The notes beneath the pieces were generated by a model. That model did not search any database and was not told where the DNA came from. It saw only the letters and a list, made by a program, of their open reading frames with translations. Below, piece by piece: positions 48,181 through 57,087 of a stretch of 64,000 bases of DNA (the first letter of the stretch is position 1; every line of letters begins with the position of its first letter). The position numbers and the translations under genes are program-made. Source of the stretch: Mitsuaria sp. GD03876. Lineage in GTDB: Bacteria; Pseudomonadota; Gammaproteobacteria; Burkholderiales; Burkholderiaceae_C. The stretch covers positions 62,001 through 126,000 of the forward strand of contig NZ_JAOCCU010000007.1 in NCBI RefSeq assembly GCF_029840635.1, given 5' to 3'.

Positions 48181-49391
48181 CGTTGATCCGGTCGCAGGCT
48201 GAGTTGAAGCACGTCGCCGTCCTCGGACACGCGCAGCGTGGCGTCCTGGCCGAGGCGCTCGCGCAATTGCGCGCGCTGCGGCGGCGCGAGGCCGGAAAGT
48301 TGCAGGCGTCCCTGCTCGAAGCGCAGGCCCGTCAGCGGCGGCTCGCCCGGCGGCGTCACGCGGGCGACGGCGGCGAGCAGGTCTTCCAGGTCGCCCGGTC
48401 CGACCTGGCCGGCGCCGCCGCGCAGCGCCTCGGTCTCGCGCAGCATCTGCGCGCGGGCGTCGCGGATCACGCGCACCTGTGGGAAGCTCTGGCGCAGTAG
48501 CGCCTCCTGTTCGGCCTTGCGCGCGTCGATCGCGCGGCCTTGCTGCCACGCCATCGCGTTCAGGCCGATGACCTGCACCGCCACCAGGCCGACGACGCCC
48601 CAGCGGAACGGCCGCCAGGCCGGCGTCTGCAGCGTCTGCCACACGCGGTAGACACGCTGCCAGCCGCGCTGGCGCGGCGTCAGGTCGAACTGGAGCAGGT
48701 TGATCGGCGCCTGGCGCGCGGCCCAGGCCCGGTCGGTGTCGTTGACGACCTGCACCGGACGGCCAAGCCATTGCTCGGCGTCGGCGGCGGCGGACGGGCT
48801 CGCGGTGACCGTCGCGTCGGTCCACCAGGCATCGCCCAGCCAGCCGCGCAGGCCGCCGCTGTCCAGCGGCAGCGTCGCGACGCCGTCGGCGCGCGTCACG
48901 CGCAGCCGCGGCCGGTCGTCGGCGCCGGTGGACACGTGGCCGCCCATGGCCGCCTGCGGCCACGACAGCGGCAGCAGCGAATCGGCCGGCAGGCCGGCCG
49001 CCTCGAGCGCCGCGAGGTGGGCCCGCAGCGGTTCGCGCGCGGTCACGGCGACCCAGTGCGTCCGGACGTCGGCCTCGGGGCTGTCGAGCAGCGCGAGGTG
49101 CAGCCGCTCGGCGTCGTCGAGCAACTGGTCCTCCATCACGCCGACGACCGCGCCGCGCAGCTTGGCGCCCTTGACCTTGGGCAACTGCGCCGGCAGCCAA
49201 CTGAGCGCGTCGTCGCCGATCAGCGCCATCACGCGGTCGGCGCGCGGCATCGCGGCCAGCGGCGCGCGCTCGCCATGGCCCCGTGCATGGGCCGGCGCTT
49301 GCGCGTCGTGGCTGAACCAGTATTCGTAGTCTTGTGCGCCGGCGTCGCTCTGAGGCGGATTCGCGGGCAGCAGGATGAGCAGGGTACTCAT
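48177..49391 (-). CDS. gspL: type II secretion system protein GspL
   Basis: 404 aa. Actin-like cytoplasmic domain (about 1-245) that binds GspE, seen as LIGDDALSWLPAQLPKVKGAKLRGAV and VMEDQLLDDAERLH. Then a membrane segment (FRWGVVGLVAVQVIGLNAMAW, about 262-282) and a periplasmic domain that pairs with GspM. It begins a second half-operon, gspL-M-N-D-E-F, set off from gspK by a 159-nt gap. Confidence 0.94.
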   Translation of the reverse strand: MSTLLILLPANPPQSDAGAQDYEYWFSHDAQAPAHARGHGERAPLAAMPRADRVMALIGDDALSWLPAQLPKVKGAKLRGAVVGVMEDQLLDDAERLHLALLDSPEADVRTHWVAVTAREPLRAHLAALEAAGLPADSLLPLSWPQAAMGGHVSTGADDRPRLRVTRADGVATLPLDSGGLRGWLGDAWWTDATVTASPSAAADAEQWLGRPVQVVNDTDRAWAARQAPINLLQFDLTPRQRGWQRVYRVWQTLQTPAWRPFRWGVVGLVAVQVIGLNAMAWQQGRAIDARKAEQEALLRQSFPQVRVIRDARAQMLRETEALRGGAGQVGPGDLEDLLAAVARVTPPGEPPLTGLRFEQGRLQLSGLAPPQRAQLRERLGQDATLRVSEDGDVLQLSLRPDQR

Positions 49392-49520
49392 GAGATCGCG
49401 GATTCTAGGAGGGCTTGCGTGACGGTTCGGCGCCTCGCGCCTCCGAACAAGCCCCTAGTCGCGCCTTTACGTCTGCGTGCATCCCGTCCCTCGTGTGTCC
49501 AGTCGTGTCAATGCCGGCAT

Positions 49521-49540
49521 CGGGACCGCGCGCGGTCCCG
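49521..49540. promoter_or_regulatory. perfect 20-nt palindrome in the gspK-gspL gap
   Basis: CGGGACCGCG followed directly by its reverse complement, in the only long gap (159 nt) within the gsp operon. There is no T run, so it is not a classical terminator. It could be a protein-binding site, a processing hairpin or part of an internal promoter for gspLMNDEF. Confidence 0.5.
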
Positions 49541-49550
49541 GTGACGGGGG

Positions 49551-50546
49551 TCAAGGCGTGGCTCCGTTGCCGCCGCCGGCGCCGGACGGCAATCCGGCCT
49601 GGCGCTGCAGCCGCTCGCGGTCCAGCACGATCATGTCCAGGCCCCGCCGCTGCACCAGCGACCGCTGCGCGAGCACGCGGTCGTCCAGTCGCAACTGGCC
49701 CTCGACGAAGAAGAAGTCGCTGGTGAACCCGGTGCGTTCGGTGCTCAGTTCCAATCCTTGCGGAAGGTAGGGTTTGACGTCCTCGAGCGTGCGGAACGGC
49801 TTGGCCTGGCGCGCGCGGACGATGCGGTCGGCGCTGCCCACGTCCATGCCGTCGAACAGCGCGGTGATCACCTCGCGCGAGGCCGTGTTCAGGTTCACCG
49901 GCGTTGGCTGCGGCAGGATCACCGCGAGCGAGCGCAGCCGCGCGGCCTGCTCGTCGCTCAGGCCCAGCCAGCGCAATTGCTCCAGCCGCGCCGGCAGCAG
50001 CGGCACCCGTCCCTGCGGCGCGCTGGCGGGATCGACGGCGCCGATCAGGGTGGCCCGCAACTGCTCGGCGAGCGCCGCGTTCAATCCCGCGGCCTGGAAG
50101 ATCCGCGCCGCGACGCGCAGGTCTTCCGCCTGGCCGCGGACCAGGTTGCGCAGGTTGAAGCGCGACTGCGCGTCCTCGATGTGGCCCGACAGGAAGGCGT
50201 CGGGACCGGCATCGGCGGACTTGTTGTCGTCGGTGGACAGGAAGCTCGACAGCCGCGCCTCGGCCAGCGGCACCGCCCAGACCTCGCCGAGGTGGTCGAC
50301 GTTGTCCTTGTTGTTGGCGCGCTTGTCCTCGCGCAGGATCAGCCGCGCCCAGTCGAGCGCGCCCTGCAGCACCCAGTCCGCCTGGGCGCGGCCGCGGTCG
50401 GCGGCCTCGATCTGGATGCTGCGCGCCTGGCGCCACAGCATCGCGGCGGCGAGCGTGGTCACCAGCACCACGATCAGCAGCGCCGTCAGCAGCGCCGCGC
50501 CGCGCTGGCGGCGCGGACGAAGCGGGGAGGGGAGGCGCGCGCTCAT
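49551..50546 (-). CDS. gspK: type II secretion minor pseudopilin GspK
   Basis: 331 aa, the large minor pseudopilin at the pseudopilus tip. Prepilin-type N-terminus RQRGAALLTALLIVVLVTTLAAA with cleavage after Gly; as in the family, the position-5 Glu is missing. The large periplasmic domain carries the calcium-site Asp region and SRFNLRNLV, TPVNLNTASREVI (helix-hairpin-helix-like). The ATG at 50546 overlaps the gspJ stop (ATGA). Confidence 0.95.
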   Translation of the reverse strand: MSARLPSPLRPRRQRGAALLTALLIVVLVTTLAAAMLWRQARSIQIEAADRGRAQADWVLQGALDWARLILREDKRANNKDNVDHLGEVWAVPLAEARLSSFLSTDDNKSADAGPDAFLSGHIEDAQSRFNLRNLVRGQAEDLRVAARIFQAAGLNAALAEQLRATLIGAVDPASAPQGRVPLLPARLEQLRWLGLSDEQAARLRSLAVILPQPTPVNLNTASREVITALFDGMDVGSADRIVRARQAKPFRTLEDVKPYLPQGLELSTERTGFTSDFFFVEGQLRLDDRVLAQRSLVQRRGLDMIVLDRERLQRQAGLPSGAGGGNGATP

Positions 50547-51220
50547 GAGCCGTTGCTCTCCACCGGCACCTCGCGGATCAGCTCGCCGCGGTAGCCGCTG
50601 CCCTCGGCGAACTGGATGCGCACGCGCACGCCGGTCGGCACCACGCGGCGCGTCACCGTCTGGCCGCCGCCCGGATCCGAGGCGCTCGGCGAGGGCGGCT
50701 TGACCGCGGTCACGTCGTCGCTGGACTGGGCGTTGCTCCAGCCGTTGCCACGGAAGAAGTACATCTGCCAGCCGGCGATGCCGTCGAGGCCGGGTTGCGC
50801 GCGCAATTCCTCGGCGCTCAGCTGCTGGCTGCGGAACCAGGCGTCCTGCAAGGCGTCGCGGGTGCCGGCCGGCGCCGATTCCCAGCGGCTCAGGCGGCCT
50901 TCGCGCAGCTGCCAGACCACCAGTTGCAGGCCGGTGTCGCGACGCCGCGTCAGGCGCAACGTCGCGCCGTCGAACGCGAGCGCGGGAATCTGGCTGCTGT
51001 CCTGCACTTCGCGCAGGTCCAACTCCCATTGGCGCACCAGCGTCTGCAGCGTCTCGGCGCGTTCCATCGACGCCTCGTTGTGCGCGCGGCTGGTCGTCAG
51101 CGCCGACACCGCCCGCCATGCCATCACCGACATCACCGCCATCACGACCAGCGCGACGACGACCTCGATCAGCGTGAACCCGCGCGCCGAGCGCCGGGAA
51201 GAACGTGCGGCGCGCCGCAT
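50543..51220 (-). CDS. gspJ: type II secretion minor pseudopilin GspJ
   Basis: 225 aa. Prepilin peptidase site ARG-FTLIEVVVALVVMAVMS, then a globular domain with TLVRQWELDLREVQDSSQIP and a DxxxG-rich strand region. The start at 51220 overlaps the gspI stop by one base (TGATG). Confidence 0.95.
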   Translation of the reverse strand: MRRAARSSRRSARGFTLIEVVVALVVMAVMSVMAWRAVSALTTSRAHNEASMERAETLQTLVRQWELDLREVQDSSQIPALAFDGATLRLTRRRDTGLQLVVWQLREGRLSRWESAPAGTRDALQDAWFRSQQLSAEELRAQPGLDGIAGWQMYFFRGNGWSNAQSSDDVTAVKPPSPSASDPGGGQTVTRRVVPTGVRVRIQFAEGSGYRGELIREVPVESNGS

Positions 51221-51617
51221 CAGTAGCGCCCCACGATGGTGGTGATGGTCAGCAGCGGCCGGTTCTGGTCGTCGAAGACCTGCGCCTCGACGCGGCGGAA
51301 GTTGGGATTCGGCGTCGAGCGCACCGCCATCTTTCCGGAGAAGTCGCGACCGAGCTGCGTGCAGCTGAAGCTGTTGTCGCCGACACCGGGGAAGGCCTTG
51401 GTCAGCCGCATCTCGGTGAGCTCGTTCTCGGCGCACCACTGCGCCAGCGAATTGACCGCGAGGCGGTCTGCATTGGAGGTCATCGCGCCCGCGGCGCGCA
51501 ACCCGGCGGCCAGGCACAGCGCCACGATCGTCAGCGCCACCAGCACCTCGACCAGCGTGAAGCCGGCGGTCGGGCGAAGGGCCAGGCCTTGCCGGCGCGG
51601 GAAGCGGCGGGGGGCGG

Positions 51618-51621
<4 letters not shown>
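51220..51621 (-). CDS. gspI: type II secretion minor pseudopilin GspI
   Basis: 133 aa. Prepilin site TAG-FTLVEVLVALTIVALCLA, then the conserved NSLAQWCAENELTEMRL helix. Start ATG overlaps the gspH stop (ATGA). Confidence 0.95.
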
Positions 51622-52100
<479 letters not shown>

Positions 52101-52161
52101 GGCTCGAGGCGGTCGGTGAGGGATCAGGACTGAGGCCTGAGGCGAGCGGCGGGCCGCGCGC

Positions 52162-52593
52162 TCATTCCCAGGAGCCGATGTCGGCGTCGTTGCCTTCGCC
52201 GCCCGGCTTGCCGTCGGCGCCGAGGCTGTAGATGTCGACCTCGCCCTTCAGGCCGGGGTTGTCGTACTGGTACGGATTGCCCCAGGGGTCCTTGGGCAGC
52301 TTCTCGATGTAGACCTTCCAGTTCGGAGCGGCGGGCCCGTTGGTCGGCTTGGCGACCAGCGCGCCCAGGCCCTGGTCGGTGCTCGGGTAGCGGCCGTTGT
52401 CCATCTTGTAGAGCTTGAGCGCCTGCATCAGCGTGTTCACGTCGGAACGCGCCGCGGTGCGCCGGGCCTCGGAAACGTGGTTCATCACCGCCGGCACGAC
52501 CACCGCGCCCATGACGGCGACGATGGTGATGGCGACGATGAGCTCGATCAGCGTGAAGCCGCGCGCGCGGCGCTGGGACAGGGGTCGGCGCAT
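52162..52593 (-). CDS. gspG: type II secretion major pseudopilin GspG
   Basis: 143 aa. Short leader MRRPLSQRRARG then FTLIELIVAITIVAVMGAVV; ALKLYKMDNGRYPSTDQGL and the C-terminal calcium-binding loop region (DPWGNPYQYDNPGLKGEVDIYSLGADG). The ATG at 52593 has AAGGA upstream and gives the usual leader length; the frame opens 22 codons earlier. First gene of the minus-strand operon. Confidence 0.97.
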   Translation of the reverse strand: MRRPLSQRRARGFTLIELIVAITIVAVMGAVVVPAVMNHVSEARRTAARSDVNTLMQALKLYKMDNGRYPSTDQGLGALVAKPTNGPAAPNWKVYIEKLPKDPWGNPYQYDNPGLKGEVDIYSLGADGKPGGEGNDADIGSWE

Positions 52594-52653
52594 GATGTGC
52601 AATCCTTGCGAAGCCGCCCTCGGCGGCCTATCGCGCTGCATCATAATCGTCGG

Positions 52654-53253
52654 ATGCATGCACGATGGTTAAGCTTCGTCGTCTGGGCGCTGCTGGCGGC
52701 CAGCCTCGCGTATTGGGCTTTGGCGCTCATGGCCAAGGGGCCTCAGGCCCCCGCGATGACCCACGCCGCTGGCGGCGAAGGGGCAGTCGTTGACTGGACG
52801 AGGCTATTCGCTGCTGCAAAGATGGCAGAGGCGCCTGTCGAAGCCATGTCTTCCCGCTATCAATTGCTTGGGGTTGTCGCGCCGACCACGAATGGCCGCC
52901 ATGTCGGTGAAGGCGTCGCGCTGATCGCCGTCGCGGGCGGAATGCCCAAGCCGGTGCGCATCGGACAGGTCCTCGACGGCGATCTGAAATTGATCGAGAT
53001 CAACCGACGGGACGTCGGCCTCGGCGCCGGCGGCGCGGTCACGGTGCGATTGAGCCTCGCGCCCGGCGCGCCGGGCGCCGAAGGCACGCCGATGCCGCCG
53101 CCGCAGATGGTGCCCGGTGGCGGCATGGCCCCGCCGCCGCCCAACTTCAACATGCAGCCGCAGGCGGGGCCGGAAGGGCTCGTGCCTCCCACGGCCGTGA
53201 CGGGCGTCCTGCCCCAGCCGCAGGGCGACGGCAGCGCCAATCCCAACAAGTAA
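52654..53253 (+). CDS. gspC: type II secretion system protein GspC
   Basis: 199 aa, divergent from gspG with a 60-nt promoter spacer. One membrane segment (LSFVVWALLAASLAYWALALM, about 6-26), then the homology region (SSRYQLLGVVAP to VRIGQVLDGDLKLIEIN, about 70-130) that contacts the secretin N0 domain. The last 70 residues are Pro/Met/Gly-rich and take the place of the PDZ or coiled-coil domain found in other GspC proteins. It links inner platform and outer channel. Confidence 0.9.
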   Translation: MHARWLSFVVWALLAASLAYWALALMAKGPQAPAMTHAAGGEGAVVDWTRLFAAAKMAEAPVEAMSSRYQLLGVVAPTTNGRHVGEGVALIAVAGGMPKPVRIGQVLDGDLKLIEINRRDVGLGAGGAVTVRLSLAPGAPGAEGTPMPPPQMVPGGGMAPPPPNFNMQPQAGPEGLVPPTAVTGVLPQPQGDGSANPNK

Positions 53254-53282
53254 GCGGCGACGCGGCGTCCGGGCCGGGGCCC

Positions 53283-54401
53283 TCAGTACTTCGTGCCGAG
53301 CGTCGATCGGCCAGGGCCGGTCGGCAGGGCGCCCGGGTTGCTCGGCCCCGTGTCACGCAGGTCCGAGGGCCGGCTGTGGATCGAGCCTTCCGGCAGATCC
53401 TGCACTTCGGTCAGCAGCGCCGCGGCGCACTTCACCAGCGGCCACGCCAGCGTCGCGCCGGTCCCGTCGCCGCACTCCATGCCGAGCTCCAGCAGCGCCG
53501 CGGCATGGAACAGCTGCAGCGCCTCGTCCAGGCCGCGGTGCGTCGTGCTGCGGCAGAACACCGCATAGTCGGTGACCGGCGGCGCGATCATCGACGCCAC
53601 CTTGAGCGCCGCGCAGGCCGGCATGCCGTCGACCAGGATCAGTTGCCGCTTCGAGGCGGCGACCAGCATCGCCCCCACCATCACCGCCAGCTCGTAGCCG
53701 CCGAACGCGGCCAGCACCGCCATCGGTTCCTCGACGTCGCGATGCCGGGACTGGGCGCCCTGGAGCACCAGCATCAGGTGCGACAGGTCCTCATGCGGCA
53801 TGTCGGGACCGGAGATGACGAAGTCCTGCACCGGCATGTCCATCAGGCGCGACAGCACCAGCGCCGACGCCTCCATCGAGCCTTGCCCCAGGCCGGCGCA
53901 CGCGATGACGTTACCGGCCAGGTTGTCGGAGATCTCCATGCCCACCCGCACGCCGGCGTGCGCCTGCTCCAGCGTCATCGCCGGACCGGCGCGCGAGTTG
54001 CGCGTGCCGTGCGCGATCTTGCGCGCGAGCAGCCGTTGCTGCGGGCTCAGCGGCTCGGCGATGCCGCAGTCGACCACCGTGACATGCATGCCCTGGCTGC
54101 GCGCGAAGACCGTGGACGGCAGCCGGTGCTGAAGGGCGAGCAGGGCCTGCTCGCGCGTGCTGCGGCCGTTGGGCAGCGCGATGCCGTCGACGGCCAGGCC
54201 GTGGTCGGCGGCGAAGAGCACCAGCGTCGGGTCGCGGAATCGCGGCGTCTGCGTGTTCTGGATCAGGCCCAGCCGCACCGCGAGCGGTTCCAGCTCGCCC
54301 AGCCGGCCGGCCAATGCGCAGCGGCGTTCCAGGCGCTGGCGCAGGGCGCGTTCCAGCTCCGGATTGGCGGTCGGCGAGATGAGGGACTGATGAATCGACA
54401 T
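53283..54401 (-). CDS. CobT-family phosphoribosyltransferase, divergent active site
   Basis: 372 aa from ATG 54401 (ATG 54413 is possible). CobT transfers phosphoribosyl from nicotinate mononucleotide to a lower-ligand base in cobalamin assembly. Whole-length similarity is clear: FRDPTLVLFAADHGLAVDGI, DVEEPMAVLAAFGGYELAVMVGAM, LILVDGMPACAALKVAS, THRGLDEALQLFHAAALLELG. But the two catalytic glutamates of Salmonella CobT (Glu174 in EMGIGNTT, Glu317 in GEGTGAALA) are not seen. The matching segments read CAGLGQGSM and CGDGTGATLA, giving Cys and Asp. It may use another base, work with altered chemistry, or be a non-cobalamin paralogue. No other cob genes are in the window and no cobalamin riboswitch was found upstream. 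Confidence 0.8.
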   Translation of the reverse strand: MSIHQSLISPTANPELERALRQRLERRCALAGRLGELEPLAVRLGLIQNTQTPRFRDPTLVLFAADHGLAVDGIALPNGRSTREQALLALQHRLPSTVFARSQGMHVTVVDCGIAEPLSPQQRLLARKIAHGTRNSRAGPAMTLEQAHAGVRVGMEISDNLAGNVIACAGLGQGSMEASALVLSRLMDMPVQDFVISGPDMPHEDLSHLMLVLQGAQSRHRDVEEPMAVLAAFGGYELAVMVGAMLVAASKRQLILVDGMPACAALKVASMIAPPVTDYAVFCRSTTHRGLDEALQLFHAAALLELGMECGDGTGATLAWPLVKCAAALLTEVQDLPEGSIHSRPSDLRDTGPSNPGALPTGPGRSTLGTKY

Positions 54402-54465
54402 GGGGATCGCCATTCTGGGCCCGTGCCGCGCGACGGCCATTGGCAATTGCCCCGTCGGCCGGCGT

Positions 54466-54487
54466 CTGCCCCTTGTCCCGGGGGCAG
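54466..54487 (-). terminator. GC hairpin between ilvA and the CobT homologue
   Basis: CTGCCCC, 8-nt loop, GGGGCAG. Lies 70 nt past the ilvA stop on its strand, without a T run. Possible weak or Rho-aided end of the ilvA transcript. Confidence 0.35.
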
Positions 54488-54560
54488 TCGCTGGTGACGA
54501 TCGGTAACGGCGGCGACCGCATCGTCACCGGCGCCTCACCGCCGCCGCACCGCGCCGCGG

Positions 54561-56147
54561 TCAGCGCAGGAACAGGCGGTAGACCGGGTTGTCGGTTTCC
54601 TCGGTGTACGGGTAGTTCAACTGGTCGAGGAAGGTCTTGAACGCCTTGCCGTCGCCCTTGGGAACCTGTAGCCCGACGAGGATGCGACCGTAGTCGGCGC
54701 CCTGGTTGCGGTAGTGGAACAGGCTGATGTTCCATTCCGGATTCATGCTGGAGAGGAAGCGCATCAGCGCGCCGGGCCGCTCCGGGAAGATGAATCGGAA
54801 CAGGCGTTCGTTCTCGGCGAGCTCGGTCCGCCCGCCGACCATGTGCCGGACATGCTGCTTGGCCAGTTCGTCGTCGGTCAGGTCGACGGTCGGGAAGCGA
54901 TGTTTCTCGAAGCTGCGAGCCAGCTTGTCCACCTCCTCGCGCCTGGAGATGGAGACGCCGACGAACACATGGGCGTCGTCCCGGTCGGAGATGCGGTAAT
55001 TGAATTCGGTGACGCTGCGACCGCCGACCAGTTCGCAGAAGCGCCGGAAACTGCCGCGCTCCTCGGGGATGGTGACGGCGAACAGCGCCTCGCGTTCCTC
55101 GCCGACTTCAGCGCGCTCGGCGACGAAGCGCAGCCGGTCGAAGTTCATGTTGGCGCCGCAGGTGATGGCGATGTAGGTCTGGCCCTTCGTGCCGTGCTGC
55201 GCCGCGTACTGCTTGATCGCCGCCACGCCCAGGCCGCCGGCCGGCTCGAGGATGCTGCGCGTGTCGACGAAGACGTCCTTGATCGCCGCGCAGACGGCAT
55301 CGGTGTCGACCAGCACGTAGTCGTCGACGAGCTCGCGGCAGATGCGGAAGGTTTCTTCGCCGACCAGCTTGACCGCGGTGCCGTCCGAGAACAGGCCGAC
55401 GTCGGTCAGCGCCACGCGCTTGCCAGCGCGCACCGAGCGCACCATCGCGTCCGAGTCCTTGGTCTGGACGCCGATGATCTTGATCTCCGGGCGCACCGCC
55501 TTGATGTAGGCCGCCACCCCGGAGATCAGCCCGCCACCGCCGATGGCGACAAAGATCGCGTCGATCGGGCCCGGATGCTGGCGCAGCAGCTCCATGGCGA
55601 TCGTCCCTTGTCCCGCGATGACGTCCGGGTCGTCGAACGGATGGACGAAACTCAGGCCCTGTTCGCGTTCGAGCTCCAGGGCGTGCCCGTAGGCGTCGGT
55701 GAACGATTCCCCGGCGAGCACCACTTCGCCGCCGAGCGCCTGGACCGCGTCGATCTTGACCTTGGGCGTGGTCACCGGCATCACGATGACGGCGCGGCAG
55801 CCCAGTTTCCTGGCCGACAGCGCCACCCCTTGCGCGTGATTGCCGGCCGACGCGCAAATCACTCCCCGAGCCAATTGCTCGGGCACGAGATTTGCCATCT
55901 TGTTATATGCGCCCCGCAGTTTGAAGCTGAATACCGGTTGCTGGTCCTCGCGTTTCAGCCAGACCTTGTTGCCAATGCGCTTGGAGAGATTGCGGGCGGC
56001 GTCGAGGGAGGTTTCCTGCGCGACCTCATACACCTTCGCGTTAAGAATCCGTTGCAGATAGCTTTGATCCGCAGGGAGTAACGCCGGGGCTTGCGCCGAT
56101 GGGCGCGTCGAGGTGGATTTGCGCGATGCGCGGCGGGTGCCGGCCAT
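54561..56147 (-). CDS. ilvA: threonine ammonia-lyase, biosynthetic
   Basis: 528 aa PLP enzyme converting threonine to 2-oxobutanoate, first step of isoleucine synthesis. Seen: PLP lysine motif QPVFSFKLRGAYNKM, SAGNHAQGVALSA, the phosphate loop GGGGLISGVAAYIK and the pyridine-side region TCGANMNFDRLRF, then two ACT-like regulatory domains (about 345-420: ALFAVTIPEERGSFRRFCEL; about 440-528: RLFRFIFPERPGALMRFLSS). The double ACT tail marks the isoleucine-inhibited type. ATG at 56147 with GGAGGG six nt upstream. The leader carries a terminator-like hairpin. Confidence 0.97.
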   Translation of the reverse strand: MAGTRRASRKSTSTRPSAQAPALLPADQSYLQRILNAKVYEVAQETSLDAARNLSKRIGNKVWLKREDQQPVFSFKLRGAYNKMANLVPEQLARGVICASAGNHAQGVALSARKLGCRAVIVMPVTTPKVKIDAVQALGGEVVLAGESFTDAYGHALELEREQGLSFVHPFDDPDVIAGQGTIAMELLRQHPGPIDAIFVAIGGGGLISGVAAYIKAVRPEIKIIGVQTKDSDAMVRSVRAGKRVALTDVGLFSDGTAVKLVGEETFRICRELVDDYVLVDTDAVCAAIKDVFVDTRSILEPAGGLGVAAIKQYAAQHGTKGQTYIAITCGANMNFDRLRFVAERAEVGEEREALFAVTIPEERGSFRRFCELVGGRSVTEFNYRISDRDDAHVFVGVSISRREEVDKLARSFEKHRFPTVDLTDDELAKQHVRHMVGGRTELAENERLFRFIFPERPGALMRFLSSMNPEWNISLFHYRNQGADYGRILVGLQVPKGDGKAFKTFLDQLNYPYTEETDNPVYRLFLR

Positions 56148-56292
56148 GGAATTCCCTCCAATTCCCCCTTCCGCGCGGGACGCGCCGGAAGCCGGGGCGG
56201 ACGATCATGCCAGGGTTCGCCGGGGCCGCGATGCAGGCCGGGGCGCGGTGCGCGGCCGCGTGTTCGCGATTGGAGGAGCGAGCGTTCGGACG

Positions 56293-56323
56293 AAAAAAAG
56301 CCCGAGGCTTGTGGCCTCGGGCT
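56293..56323 (-). terminator. Rho-independent terminator in the ilvA leader (candidate attenuator)
   Basis: On the minus strand: AGCCCGAGGC, loop CACAA, GCCTCGGGCT with a T7 run. The stem is a perfect 10 bp. It lies 146 nt upstream of the ilvA start and on the same strand, with no gene in between and no minus-strand gene close behind that would need it. It therefore could regulate ilvA by premature termination, or end a small RNA. Confidence 0.75.
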
Positions 56324-56399
56324 GAATCCACCATGGAGGCGGTGGAGGAGACAATCGGCGCGAGGGCTGACCCCACTGCCGGGGTAGCGCTATCGCATG

Positions 56400-56413
56400 C
56401 CTAGAATTCTAGG
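56400..56413. promoter_or_regulatory. 14-bp palindrome, possible operator
   Basis: CCTAGAATTCTAGG is perfectly self-complementary, in the divergent ilvA/OsmC-family spacer beside an AT-rich patch. Such symmetry is typical of a dimeric regulator site; no family is assigned. Confidence 0.4.
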
Positions 56414-56597
56414 GCGATGCATGTTGCGCTGCAATATTTTTCGGGCGCCGGACGCTGGAGTCTGGTCTCTAATGCGCAAAATCACCGCCAGAGTGGGTGG
56501 CTTGCCCATCCGAGAGCGAAAGAATTGGGGTCGGAGTGGTTGGCGAGGTGCCGTCCATGGCCCTGGCGGCTGGCGCCGCGATGACGAGGAACCACGA

Positions 56598-57020
56598 ATG
56601 GAATGCACGATCAACTGGATGGGCGCCGACGGCATGAGCTTCGTCGCCGAGACCGGCAGCGGACACATGATCAACATGGATGGTTCGCCCGATGGCGGCG
56701 GTCGCAACCTGGCGCCCCGGCCGATGGAAACCGTGCTCGCCGGAACGGGCGGCTGCACGGCCTACGACGTCGTGCTCATCCTGAAGCGGGGGCGCCATGA
56801 CGTCCGGGGCTGCCAGGTGAAGCTCAGCGCGGACCGCGCGGAGTCCGATCCGAAAGTGTTCACGAAGATCCACATGCACTTCGTCGTGACCGGCAAGGGC
56901 CTGGCTCAGGTCGCGGTCGAGCGCGCTGTGCAGCTGTCGCACGAGAAATACTGTTCGGCCAGCATCATGCTGGCAAAAACCGCTGAAATCACCACTTCGG
57001 TGGAGATCGTGGAAGGCTGA
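56598..57020 (+). CDS. OsmC family peroxiredoxin-like protein (YhfA type)
   Basis: 140 aa cytoplasmic protein. The ATG at 56598 has a GAGGA Shine-Dalgarno sequence eight nt upstream. Two active-site cysteines in the family pattern: GTGGCTAYDVV (about residue 54) and SHEKYCSASIML (about 118), which in OsmC/Ohr proteins reduce organic hydroperoxides. The shorter, YhfA-like form suggests a general OsmC-like role rather than Ohr. Monocistronic; convergent with coq7. Confidence 0.9.
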   Translation: MECTINWMGADGMSFVAETGSGHMINMDGSPDGGGRNLAPRPMETVLAGTGGCTAYDVVLILKRGRHDVRGCQVKLSADRAESDPKVFTKIHMHFVVTGKGLAQVAVERAVQLSHEKYCSASIMLAKTAEITTSVEIVEG

Positions 57021-57087
57021 ACCACCCAATGGATGGGGAAGAAGGGGGCGCCGAGGGCGCCCTCACGTCCATGTCGGCTTGGCGATT

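Larger units (their letters stand above)
56148..56597. other. 450-nt divergent spacer ilvA / OsmC-family gene
   Basis: Contains the ilvA leader hairpin (56293-56323), two weaker hairpins upstream of it on the minus strand (ACCCC/GGGGT near 56371-56386; CCACC/GGTGG near 56331-56348) and a perfect 14-bp palindrome at 56400-56413. An AT-rich patch (56420-56480) is the likely promoter area for both genes. Frames open across it are not protein-like, except a possible 10-codon leader peptide at 56390-56422 (minus), MHRPRILGMR. Confidence 0.5.

Noticed and set aside
54402-54560. Possible cobalamin riboswitch before the CobT homologue
   Set aside because: A GC hairpin is present, but the conserved B12-box and core sequences are not.
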